NCBI GenBank assembly: GCA_963973795.1
Contig: CAXBAF010000040.1
Coordinates: forward strand, 1 to 26,106
Direction of reading: 5' to 3'
DNA: 26,106 nucleotides
DNA from: UBA1926 sp002337215
GTDB taxonomy: Bacteria > Planctomycetota > Phycisphaerae > Phycisphaerales > UBA1924
Positions 1-8,407 of the stretch are shown piece after piece. The first letter of the stretch is position 1; each line of letters begins with the position of its first letter. The notes beneath the pieces were generated by a model. That model made no database searches, was not told the origin of the DNA, and was given only the letters and a program-made list of their open reading frames with translations. A program made the translations under genes and the position numbers.

Positions 1-60
1 CAGGAACGTGCTCAGGAACGTGCTCAGGAACGTGCTCAGGAACGTGCTCAGGAACGTGCT
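1..60 (+). repeat. Perfect 12-bp tandem repeat, five copies
   Basis: The unit CAGGAACGTGCT occurs five times head to tail with no mismatch and continues beyond the left edge or starts there. A degenerate unit (CAGGAACAGGAA) follows at 61-72. The unit length is a multiple of three, so copy-number change would keep the reading frame and only lengthen or shorten the Gln-Glu-Arg-Ala array. Identity at third codon positions points to recent expansion rather than selection on the protein alone. Confidence 0.95.
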
Positions 61-336
61 CAGGAACAGGAAATCATCCGGGTGGAATCACCCGAAGGCC
101 GGCCCGCGCACCCGGACGTCGGCAGCAAGACTCTCGGGACGCTGCTCCTGCTGACCGCTGTGTTCCTGGTTATCGTGTCTCTGGTGCTCGGTTTCTTGCT
201 GGGCCAGCCGATCGCGGCGCTTGCGATCGCGGCGCTTGCGATGCTCGCCTTCGTCGCGAATCCGGAGGTCTGGGCGACGATACTTCGAGGCAAGGAACGC
301 CGTCGGATCGCGGAGCGACGCGAAACATCCGGCTGA
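1..336 (+). CDS. Partial membrane protein with QERA repeats (3' end of gene)
   Basis: The frame is open from the first base, so the 5' end lies outside the window; a GTG at 82 is in frame but need not be the start. The visible 111 residues begin with five perfect copies of the tetrapeptide Gln-Glu-Arg-Ala, then Gln-Glu-Gln-Glu. Next comes a hydrophobic stretch (roughly residues 47-81) that could form one or two membrane helices and contains a doubled Ile-Ala-Ala-Leu-Ala segment. The protein ends in a short, strongly basic tail and stops with TGA at 334-336. The charged repeat suggests a helical or coiled-coil cytoplasmic region ahead of a membrane anchor. I recognise no family and assign no function. 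The gene converges on the gamma-glutamyltranspeptidase gene, 55 bases away, with no clear terminator between them. A start at GTG 82 would give an 84-residue protein without the repeats. Confidence 0.6.
   Translation, partial: QERAQERAQERAQERAQERAQEQEIIRVESPEGRPAHPDVGSKTLGTLLLLTAVFLVIVSLVLGFLLGQPIAALAIAALAMLAFVANPEVWATILRGKERRRIAERRETSG
211..240 (+). repeat. 15-bp direct duplication inside the membrane segment
   Basis: The 15-mer ATCGCGGCGCTTGCG occurs twice in direct succession, at 211-225 and 226-240, duplicating Ile-Ala-Ala-Leu-Ala in the hydrophobic segment of the truncated gene. It is an in-frame, exact duplication in the same gene as the 12-bp array. Confidence 0.85.
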
Positions 337-391
337 CCACGCACGCACACGAGCGCCGGGTGCGGCGGGGTCCGATGCCCGAGCGTCGGTC

Positions 392-2209
392 TCACCGAGG
401 GTCGCGTTTTCTCGGGTCGCTTGCGGATTCGTAGGCACCGCGGGAACTTCCGTTTCGATCGACACGACGGATGAGCTGGCACGAGCCGATATCGAGACGG
501 TCTCGGAGGGCGTATCCCATCGCTTCCAGGTCCGTCCGAAGCGCCCGCTTCGACCGCGTGATCTCGGCGGGCTGCTGCTGATCAAATTTGGATTCAAAAT
601 AGACCGCGTCGGGTGTCCATTGGTGATGGAGCCTCGGCGCGTTCACCGCCTGCTCTGCCGTCGCGTCGGCCACGAGCACGCGGAGCAGCGACTGGGCGGT
701 CGCGTTGATAATCCGGGGCCCGCCCGACGCGCCGGCGACCGCAAGGACATCATCTTTGCCGTCGAGCACGATGGTGGGGGACATGCTTGAGAGCGGGCGT
801 TTGCCGGGCTCCGGGAGGTTGTCATCGGACTGCGCGAGCCCGAACGCGTTGGCTTTGCCTCGCACGGTCGTAAAGTCGTCCATCTGGTTGTTGAGACAGA
901 ACCCGAGCCCGTCGGGCGCGAGCAGCGAGCCGAACGCGAGATTGATCGTCTCCGTGCACGACACCGCGTTGCCTTTGGAATCCACAACGCTGATATGGCT
1001 TGTGCCACCGTCGGCCGGGATGGCCGCGGCCTCGCCCGGGTCAAACACGCCGTACCGGTCGTGCGCGAGCGGTTCGCCGGACGCGATCCGATCGGCCGTT
1101 CGGTCGAGATTGGCGGGATCCAGCATGGCGTCGATGGGCAGCGCGACGAACGCCGGGTCGGCGAGGTGCCGGCTGCGGTCGGCGAACGCGTGTTTCATCG
1201 ATTCGATCAGCAGCCGGGCGCAGTCGGTATCGGGGTAGCCCGTCGCGGGCATATCGAAACCTTCGCGGATCGCGATGCGTTCGAGCAGCCCGAACATCTG
1301 AGCGATCGCGACCCCGCCGCTGGACGGGGGCGGCATGACGAGCATCGACCGGCTGCCGTGCGGCCCGTCGAATACGTCGCCGAGTTTGACACGGATCGGA
1401 TCGGTCTCCGAGACCCGGTATGCCTTGAGGTCGTCGAGTGTGAGCACACCGCCATCGCGCTGCACAGCCTGAACGATCGCCGCCGCGACCGGGCCCTCGT
1501 AGAACCCCGATCGCCCGCCCGCGGCGATCCGGCGGAGCGTTCGCGCCTGCGCCGGGTTGCGGAGTTCGTCCCCGATGCGGATGGTTCCGCTGCGCGTCAG
1601 CGTGCTGGCGACAAAGGAGAAGCGGTCCTCGCCCGCTGGGTATTTCTCGAAACTCTCCCAGACCGACCGAGCGGTCTCTGCGTGATGCCGATCGATCGCC
1701 CACCCGCCCTCGGCGAGTTCGATCGCGGGCGCGAGGACCGTTGCCCGGTCGAGCGTGCCGTAGATCTCGAGCGCGTGCAGCAGCCCGGCGACGGTGCCCG
1801 GCACGCCCACGGCCATCCCGCCGACGCGGGAGGCGAGCGGGTCGTCGGTCTGCTCATAGCTGTCGGGCCCGGTGCCGGCAGGGCACGTCTCGCGATAGTT
1901 GAGCGCGATGTCGCGCGGGCCGTCACCGGGCCCGAGGCTCGGGTGATCTTCGAGGTGGATGAGCATGAACCCGCCGCCCCCGATGCCGCAGGAGTCGGGG
2001 CGGACGACGGAGAGCGCGAGGCTTGTCGCGACCGCCGCGTCCACGGCGTTGCCGCCGATTTCGAGCATCTGCCTCCCCGCCTGCTCGGCGAGAGGGTGGT
2101 CCGCGGCGACCGCACCGTCGGCGCGCGCGGTGGAACCGCGGTTCGTTGTGCACGCGGTGCAAGCGAGTAGAAGTGCGAGAGATAGGACGACACGGGATGC
2201 ACGCTTCAT
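392..2209 (-). CDS. ggt: Gamma-glutamyltranspeptidase, putative lipoprotein
   Basis: This is a 605-residue member of the gamma-glutamyltranspeptidase (Ntn-hydrolase) family, which cleaves or transfers the gamma-glutamyl group of glutathione and related compounds, normally outside the cytoplasm. The precursor self-cleaves just before a conserved Thr; here that is Thr403 in GGTSHISVVD. Other family marks are the NNQMDDF segment (about 440-446), the PGKRPLSSMSPTIV block (about 468-481) and GGPRI near 496-500. The N-terminus is a signal peptide with Cys17 and Cys20 after the hydrophobic core, suggesting a lipoprotein, although the lipobox (Leu-Leu-Ala-Cys) is not ideal. I chose the ATG at 2209 because it puts the signal peptide at the N-terminus; an ATG at 2242 adds 11 residues, and neither has a clear Shine-Dalgarno. 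It lies 69 bases downstream of the phosphatase/GH15 gene on the same strand and may be its operon partner. Substrate specificity cannot be read from the sequence. Confidence 0.93.
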   Translation of the reverse strand: MKRASRVVLSLALLLACTACTTNRGSTARADGAVAADHPLAEQAGRQMLEIGGNAVDAAVATSLALSVVRPDSCGIGGGGFMLIHLEDHPSLGPGDGPRDIALNYRETCPAGTGPDSYEQTDDPLASRVGGMAVGVPGTVAGLLHALEIYGTLDRATVLAPAIELAEGGWAIDRHHAETARSVWESFEKYPAGEDRFSFVASTLTRSGTIRIGDELRNPAQARTLRRIAAGGRSGFYEGPVAAAIVQAVQRDGGVLTLDDLKAYRVSETDPIRVKLGDVFDGPHGSRSMLVMPPPSSGGVAIAQMFGLLERIAIREGFDMPATGYPDTDCARLLIESMKHAFADRSRHLADPAFVALPIDAMLDPANLDRTADRIASGEPLAHDRYGVFDPGEAAAIPADGGTSHISVVDSKGNAVSCTETINLAFGSLLAPDGLGFCLNNQMDDFTTVRGKANAFGLAQSDDNLPEPGKRPLSSMSPTIVLDGKDDVLAVAGASGGPRIINATAQSLLRVLVADATAEQAVNAPRLHHQWTPDAVYFESKFDQQQPAEITRSKRALRTDLEAMGYALRDRLDIGSCQLIRRVDRNGSSRGAYESASDPRKRDPR

Positions 2210-2278
2210 CCGCGTGTTATACCCCGCGGCGCTGCTTTGCATCGGTGATGGTGACCGACGCCGGGCGCTCCCGGTGGA

Positions 2279-4879
2279 TCAGTCGAGGGCGTCGAGCCGG
2301 AGGGCGGCGTTGATCAGCCCGATGTGGCTGTACGCCTGCGGGTGGTTGCCCAGCGTGCGTTTGGCATCGGGGTCGTATTGCTCGGGGAGCAGCCCCGTCG
2401 GGCCGGCGGTCGCGATGTACTTGGCATACAGGTTCTTCGCCTCGTCCACACGTCCCGAGAGCGCCATCGCCTCGATGAGCCAGGACGTGCAGAGATAGAA
2501 CCCGCCCTCGCCCCCGGGCAATCCGTCGTCGTAGTGGTAGCGGTAGACGGTGTTCTCGTTGAGAAGGTCCCGTTCGACGGCGCGGATGGTCCCCGCGAAC
2601 CTGGGGTCATCGGGCGTGACCATGCCCGTGAGCCCGATGAGCAGGACCGACGCGTCGGGGTCGCGTTCGCCGTACGCGCTCGTGAACGCGTCCACATCCG
2701 CGTCCCAGCCTTTCTCAAAGACGTCCGCCTTGATCTCGTCGGCCAGCGCGCGCCACTCGGGGCGGGCCCGCCCCAGGAATCGCTCGGCGATCTCGGCGCC
2801 GAGGTGCGCCGTCTGCCAGCACATGACCTTCGAATGGACGTGGTGCCGCACCGGGCGGCGGATCTCCCAGATCCCGTGGTCGGCCTCGCGCCAGCGCGAT
2901 TCGACGGCGCTCACCATCGCCTCGACCAGACGCCAGTGCTCGCCCGAGAGCGGGGCGCCGCTGTGCAGGAGCAGCGAGACCAGTTCAACGATCGGGCCGA
3001 ACACATCGAGCTGCACCTGCTTGTTGGCGGCGTTGCCGACGCGCACCGGACGCGAGGCCGCGTAGCCCGGGAGTTCGCGGATCTCCGCCTCGGCGGGCAG
3101 GTCGTTCCCGTTGACGGTGTAGATCGGGTTCAACCGGTCGGGCGAAGGCAGCTGGTCGACGACTCCGAGCAGCCAGTCGAGAAAACGCACGGCCTCCTCG
3201 TTGCTGCCAAGACGCACCAGCGCCGAGGCCGACAGCGCCGCGTCTCGGGGCCAGCAATACCGGTAGTCCCAGTTGCGCACGCCCCCGATGCACTCAGGGA
3301 GGCTCGTCGTTCCCGCGGCCGCGATCGCGCCGGTCGGTCCGTGGCACAACCCACGGAGCACCAGCGCGCTCCGCTTGACCAGGCCCTCAGTCGTTTCGGG
3401 AAGTTCCAGATCCTCGGCCCAGTGGGCCCAGTGCCGCGCCGTCTGCTTGGAGCGCTTCGCTTCGGTGATGACCGGCGGGGACAGATCGCCCGTCCCGTGC
3501 CTGAATTCGAGCTCGAGCCTGCCGCCGTGGTCGGCGAGGTCGATCTCGGCGACCGCCGTCTGGTGCGGGCCCTCGTCCTCGAACTTCCATTTCACGCCAG
3601 GCGATCGGAGCACGATCGGATCCGGCCAGTCGGCGATCATCAGCCCGTCGGTCTTGCTGATCAATCGCGTCGGGTGCCGGCCGTAGTCGAGCCGGGGGGC
3701 GTACTCGATCCGGACCCGCCCCTCGCCCTCGATGACGCGGACGACGTCGGTGCGCCCCGGGCGCTGGATCGTCCGTCCCCCCGAGCAGTCCATGTAGTCG
3801 GTGACGGTCACGCCCTTCCAGGTCGTCTTCAGGTGGAACGTGTCGTCAAGGTACTCCTGTGCCGGCTCGGAGTCATCGTCGATCGGCTGGATCCCGAAGC
3901 GGCCCGCGATCGGGCCGCCCAGCAGCTCAGCGAAGAGCGCGGGGGAATCGATCCGCGGCGCGCCCATCCAGGTGATCCGCGCGCCCGGCGCGATCAGCGC
4001 GATCGTGCGTTGATCGGTGATCATCGAGTGCGATTCGATCGGGGCGGCGGTCGAGCCCCCGATCCACGCGGCCCGCATCTCGCTGATCGCCGCGAGCACG
4101 CGCGAGACCTCGTGTGGGTCGGACACGCGGAACCGCGCGACCGAGTCGCCCTCGCCCACCTTTACGCCCACGTCGGGCCCGGCGAGCGTCTTGAACGCGT
4201 CCTCATCGGTGACGTCGTCGCCCAGGAAGAGCACGGCCGATGCGCCGAACCGCTTGCGCAGAATGTTGAGCGCGTCGCCCTTGTGCGTGCTGACGACGGC
4301 GAGCTCGATGACCATCTTGCCGTACTTGGTGTAGACGCCCTCGGCGCCGACGAACGCGTCCTCGACCGCCTTGAGCCCCGCGGCCCCGACACTTGTCTCC
4401 GCGTTGCGGTAGTGGAACGCGACGCTCGCCGGCTTCGCTTCGACGCTCGTCCCCGGATGGGCCTCCGCGATCTCGGTCAGCGTTGTGTTGATCTCGGTCT
4501 GCCGCTTCCGCGCCGCGGGGCTGAGCATGTCCGCGAAACCCAGATCGAATTCGCTCCCGTGGCTGCCCACGAGGTGCACCCCGTCCGGGTCGCCCGAGAG
4601 CGTCGCGAGGTCCTTGAGCGAGCGACCCGAGATGAGCGCCACCGCGGTGTGGGGCAGCTCGGCGAGCGACCGGAGCGCCACAAGCGCCTCCCGGCTCGGG
4701 ACGGCCTTGGTCGGGTCGTTCACGATCGGGGCGATCGTCCCGTCGTAGTCGGTCGCCACCAGCAGCATCGGCATCCGCGCCAGCGTGCCCAACGCGGAGG
4801 CGAGGCCCGGGTCTTCGAGTCCCCCGTTGGTGTTGCCAGTCTGCGCGGCGCGCTCGGCCGTCGTCGTGTCTGAAGTCAT
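2279..4879 (-). CDS. otsB: Trehalose-6-phosphate phosphatase fused to GH15 glycosidase
   Basis: This 866-residue protein has two enzyme domains. Residues about 36-270 are a HAD-type trehalose-phosphatase: the nucleophile motif is DYDGT (Asp44, Asp46), the Lys motif is near Lys200 (HKGDAL), and the metal-binding motif is GDDVTDEDAF (Asp221, Asp222). Residues about 285-866 are a glycoside hydrolase family 15 domain with an N-terminal beta-rich region, the NWDYRYCWPRDA block (536-547), the probable catalytic acid Glu672 in HGIWE, and the probable base Glu833 in LPEQYDP. GH15 includes glucoamylases and some bacterial trehalases, so the domain could cleave trehalose or an alpha-glucan. The start is the ATG at 4879, 76 bases after the otsA stop; open frame upstream of it only mirrors otsA in another frame. 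No signal peptide is present, so it should be cytoplasmic. Pairing with otsA fixes the phosphatase role well; the GH15 substrate is uncertain. Confidence 0.92.
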   Translation of the reverse strand: MTSDTTTAERAAQTGNTNGGLEDPGLASALGTLARMPMLLVATDYDGTIAPIVNDPTKAVPSREALVALRSLAELPHTAVALISGRSLKDLATLSGDPDGVHLVGSHGSEFDLGFADMLSPAARKRQTEINTTLTEIAEAHPGTSVEAKPASVAFHYRNAETSVGAAGLKAVEDAFVGAEGVYTKYGKMVIELAVVSTHKGDALNILRKRFGASAVLFLGDDVTDEDAFKTLAGPDVGVKVGEGDSVARFRVSDPHEVSRVLAAISEMRAAWIGGSTAAPIESHSMITDQRTIALIAPGARITWMGAPRIDSPALFAELLGGPIAGRFGIQPIDDDSEPAQEYLDDTFHLKTTWKGVTVTDYMDCSGGRTIQRPGRTDVVRVIEGEGRVRIEYAPRLDYGRHPTRLISKTDGLMIADWPDPIVLRSPGVKWKFEDEGPHQTAVAEIDLADHGGRLELEFRHGTGDLSPPVITEAKRSKQTARHWAHWAEDLELPETTEGLVKRSALVLRGLCHGPTGAIAAAGTTSLPECIGGVRNWDYRYCWPRDAALSASALVRLGSNEEAVRFLDWLLGVVDQLPSPDRLNPIYTVNGNDLPAEAEIRELPGYAASRPVRVGNAANKQVQLDVFGPIVELVSLLLHSGAPLSGEHWRLVEAMVSAVESRWREADHGIWEIRRPVRHHVHSKVMCWQTAHLGAEIAERFLGRARPEWRALADEIKADVFEKGWDADVDAFTSAYGERDPDASVLLIGLTGMVTPDDPRFAGTIRAVERDLLNENTVYRYHYDDGLPGGEGGFYLCTSWLIEAMALSGRVDEAKNLYAKYIATAGPTGLLPEQYDPDAKRTLGNHPQAYSHIGLINAALRLDALD

Positions 4880-4955
4880 GCGTGCTCTCGTCTCGATTGC
4901 GGTTTCGTGTGACGCCGGTCGGCGTGTCTGTTTTCTTGTGATAAGGGGACCTCGG

Positions 4956-6473
4956 TCAGCCGCGGAGCCGCTCGATGAACCCGTCCGCCCAGTCGTGAAC
5001 ATCGCGGGACCGCACGGTCCGGCGGAGCGACGACATCCGCTTCTTCTGCTCGGCCAGGCCCATCCCGAGCGCGTCCTCCATCGCGGACGCGATGCCGTCC
5101 ACGTCGAACGGGTTGACGAGCAGGGCCTGCTTGAGCTCGAGCGCCGCGCCCGCGAACTCGCTGAGTACGAGCACCCCGTCGTTGTTGAGCCGAGCGGTGC
5201 AGTACTCCTTGGCGACAAGGTTCATCCCGTCGCGGAAAGGCGTGACCATCATCACGTCGGCGGCCATGTACCGCGCGATCAGCTCGGTCTGCGGCAGGCT
5301 GTCGTACATGTAGTGCACCGGCACGTGGTACTTGATCGAGTGCGTCCCGTTGATCCGCCCCACCAGCCGTTCGACGTCGTCGCGCAGATCGGCGTAATCG
5401 CCCACCGACTCCCGCGTCGGGACAGCGATCTGCACGAGCACGCAGTCCTCGGCCGTGTAGGTGCCCCGGTTCAGCAGCTCGTTGAACGCACGCAGGCGGA
5501 TGTCGATGCCCTTCGTGTAGTCGAGCCGGTCTACACCCAGGATGATCCGCCGACGCTTGAGGTTCGCCTGGAACCGCTCGGCCTCGACCGCGACCATCGG
5601 GTCGCTCGCGAGCTTCTCATAGTGCGCCACATCGATCGAGATCGGGAACGCGTCCACCGTGACCGTCCGCCCCTGGTACTTGAGCTTCCCGTCTGATCCG
5701 GTCGCGTCCGTGAACCGCTTCGCGGCCCGCGAGAAATTCCGCGCCGAGAGGCTCGTCTGGAACCCCACGACGTCCGACCCGAGCATCGCCTCGAGGATCT
5801 GCTGCCTCCAGGGGATCTTCGCGAACAGTTCTTCAGGAGGGAACGGGATGTGCAGGAAGAACCCGATGCGAGCCTTCGGGAGTTTCTCACGCACCATCCC
5901 GGGGACGAGCTGCAACTGGTAGTCGTGCACCCAGATCATGTCCCGAGGGCCCGCGACCTCCACCGCCGCGTCCGCGAACCGCTGGTTGACGTCCACATAG
6001 GGCCACCACCAGCGCCGGTGGAACTCCGGCTCACGGATCGAGTCGTGATACAGGGGCCACAGCGTCTTGTTGCTGAAGCCCGCGTAGAAGTTCTCGTGCT
6101 CGCTGCCCGACATCCCGACCGGGCGGATCTGGATGTTCTCGTGCGTGAACGGCGCGGTGGGCTTGCGGTTCGTCGAGCCGTCCCAGCCGACCCATCCGCC
6201 ACCCCGCTCCGTGAGCATCGGTGACAGCGCCGTCACGAGTCCGCCTGGGCTCGTCTCCCAGTCGCCCGGTCTGCCCTTCTTGACACGCCGGACCGGCATC
6301 CGATTCGCCACGACGACGAGCCCCTCACCGGACCGCTTGGCAGTCCTTTTGACGGGCCGCTTGGCTGGCTTCGCCGAAGAGGGCTTCTTGGCGGTTGTTT
6401 TCCCGACACCGGCCCTCCGGCTCGGAGCACCGGTGCCGCTCGATTTCTTGGTTGTGCTGGTTTTCTTTGCCAC
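4956..6473 (-). CDS. otsA: Trehalose-6-phosphate synthase (GT20) with basic N-terminal tail
   Basis: The product (505 residues) should join UDP-glucose (or another NDP-glucose) and glucose-6-phosphate to make trehalose-6-phosphate. The GT20 core runs from about residue 52 to 505, with VVVANRMPV at 53-61, a Trp/Tyr-rich loop around 155-160, VHDYQLQLVP (182-191), FFLHIPFPP (205-213), the phosphate-binding VDRLDYTKG (314-322) and DGMNLVAKEY (414-423). Ahead of the core is a 48-residue tail made almost entirely of Lys, Arg, Ala, Ser, Thr, Pro and Gly, like a histone-H1 tail; ordinary OtsA proteins lack it. The GTG at 6471-6473 is the only start that fits; no Shine-Dalgarno precedes it, and starting at the next Met (residue 59) would cut into the nucleotide-sugar loop. 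It heads a - strand cluster with the phosphatase/GH15 gene and is divergent from the DUF3467 gene. Confidence 0.95.
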   Translation of the reverse strand: MAKKTSTTKKSSGTGAPSRRAGVGKTTAKKPSSAKPAKRPVKRTAKRSGEGLVVVANRMPVRRVKKGRPGDWETSPGGLVTALSPMLTERGGGWVGWDGSTNRKPTAPFTHENIQIRPVGMSGSEHENFYAGFSNKTLWPLYHDSIREPEFHRRWWWPYVDVNQRFADAAVEVAGPRDMIWVHDYQLQLVPGMVREKLPKARIGFFLHIPFPPEELFAKIPWRQQILEAMLGSDVVGFQTSLSARNFSRAAKRFTDATGSDGKLKYQGRTVTVDAFPISIDVAHYEKLASDPMVAVEAERFQANLKRRRIILGVDRLDYTKGIDIRLRAFNELLNRGTYTAEDCVLVQIAVPTRESVGDYADLRDDVERLVGRINGTHSIKYHVPVHYMYDSLPQTELIARYMAADVMMVTPFRDGMNLVAKEYCTARLNNDGVLVLSEFAGAALELKQALLVNPFDVDGIASAMEDALGMGLAEQKKRMSSLRRTVRSRDVHDWADGFIERLRG

Positions 6474-6501
6474 GGAGTAAAGGGTATCGGCCCATCGACC
6501 C

Positions 6502-6520
6502 CTGCGGTGAAACCGCGCAG
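6502..6520. other. Small hairpin in the otsA/DUF3467 divergent region
   Basis: CTGCGGT and ACCGC-G-CAG can pair around a GAA loop with one bulged G. The hairpin sits about 30 bases upstream of the otsA start, in its probable leader. There is no T-run on the otsA side, so it is not an obvious terminator. Function unknown; it may be chance in GC-rich DNA. Confidence 0.3.
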
Positions 6521-6531
6521 AATCCTCTTTC

Positions 6532-6545
6532 CTGTACCTTTACAG
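6532..6545. promoter_or_regulatory. 14-bp dyad, candidate operator between otsA and DUF3467
   Basis: CTGTA-CCTT-TACAG is a perfect 5-bp inverted repeat in an AT-richer patch within the 277-bp divergent intergenic region. A second imperfect palindrome (GTTCG...CGAAC) lies at 6587-6603. Their position between two divergent genes would suit a shared operator, but no matching regulator is visible, and I could not identify convincing -35/-10 boxes on either strand. Confidence 0.25.
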
Positions 6546-6750
6546 ATCGGTGTCCGCACGAAGCGGTCGGCGGGCTCGCCTAGACTGTTCGCCCGGGCCG
6601 AACGCGCCCGGTCCCGATGAAAGCCCGATGAACGCCCGAGGGAAGTCCGAGGGAAGACGGCACCCCAAGCAGACCGTCCCGGCCCGATCGCCGGGGCCCC
6701 AGACCGCCACCGCACGCGGGCGGCGGGAAAAGAGAAAGGCAGCACCCACA

Positions 6751-7071
6751 ATGGCAGACGCCCCCCAGCAGCAGCAGGTCCAGCTCCGCATCGACGAGTC
6801 GAAGATGGCGACGACCTACTCGAACACCATCCGCACCTCGACCACCCACGACGAGATCGTCCTCGATTTCGGCATGAACATCCCGATGCAGATGCCCGAC
6901 CAGCCCCCGATGGTCATCTTCAACGTCGGCAGCCGGGTCATCATGAATTGGGCGGGCGCCAAGCGCCTCGCCATCAGCCTGGGTCAGGTCATCCGCCAGT
7001 ACGAAGAGCGAAACGGCGAGATCCAGATCCAGCACCAGCAGCAGGCCCAGCAGCCGCCCGCCGCCGAGTGA
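6751..7071 (+). CDS. DUF3467 family small protein
   Basis: This 106-residue soluble protein begins MADAPQQQQVQLRIDESKM and carries the core typical of DUF3467 proteins: a segment around YSNTIRTSTTHDEIVLDF (about 27-44), a middle with FNVGSRVIMNW (about 58-68), and a helix ending in a Gln/Ala/Pro-rich tail. It has no signal peptide or membrane helix. DUF3467 is a family of unknown function; I assign none. The ATG at 6751 has a purine-rich GAGAAAGG about 10-17 bases upstream. An in-frame upstream ATG at 6550 would add 67 residues of low-complexity Arg/Pro/Gly sequence and is unlikely. The gene is divergent from otsA and is followed, after 216 bases, by the MoxR operon on the same strand. Confidence 0.85.
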   Translation: MADAPQQQQVQLRIDESKMATTYSNTIRTSTTHDEIVLDFGMNIPMQMPDQPPMVIFNVGSRVIMNWAGAKRLAISLGQVIRQYEERNGEIQIQHQQQAQQPPAAE

Positions 7072-7273
7072 TCGGCGTCATCGCCGGTCACCCGGCCCTG
7101 CCAGTCGCCCGACACTGCCCGTCGCCCGACCCCGATTGTCACGGCGGCGCAACACACCCGAACTTCTGGGCGTGACATCGGTATGAACCCGACGGAAAGA
7201 CCCGCCGGACGCATCTGAACGGGACGCCGGCGCGGACTCTCTCCGCCCAGCGCCCCGAAATTCGGATCCGTCC

Positions 7274-7278
7274 GGAGG
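7274..7278 (+). promoter_or_regulatory. Shine-Dalgarno of the MoxR gene
   Basis: GGAGG lies nine bases before the ATG at 7288 and fixes that start. The preceding 200 bases, 7072-7273, hold no gene or confident promoter that I can see. Confidence 0.8.
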
Positions 7279-7287
7279 TCTTTTTCT

Positions 7288-8343
<1,056 letters not shown>

Positions 8344-8407
8344 CGCCTGCCTCGTGCCTCTCCTCCTCGTTCCCTGTCTCTTTCAAGTGCCCAGTGTCTT
8401 CCTCCCC

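Noticed and set aside
2324..4873. An 849-codon open frame on the + strand opposite the phosphatase/GH15 gene
   Set aside because: It mirrors a gene with intact motifs in both domains; its Arg/Asp/Val/Gly-rich translation has no recognisable domain and follows from GC-rich third positions of the real gene.
4912..4925. Perfect palindrome ACGCCGGTCGGCGT between otsA and the phosphatase/GH15 gene as a terminator
   Set aside because: The loop would be only two bases and no T-run follows on the transcribed strand; it is short enough to be chance in GC-rich DNA.
6550..6750. Upstream ATG that would extend the DUF3467 protein by 67 residues
   Set aside because: The extension is low-complexity Arg/Pro/Gly sequence outside the family core; ATG 6751 has a purine-rich site upstream and a normal family length.
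7072..7273. Promoter boxes for the Bat operon (a TTGTCA at 7136-7141)
   Set aside because: No acceptable -10 box lies 16-18 bases downstream, so I could not support a sigma-70-type promoter.
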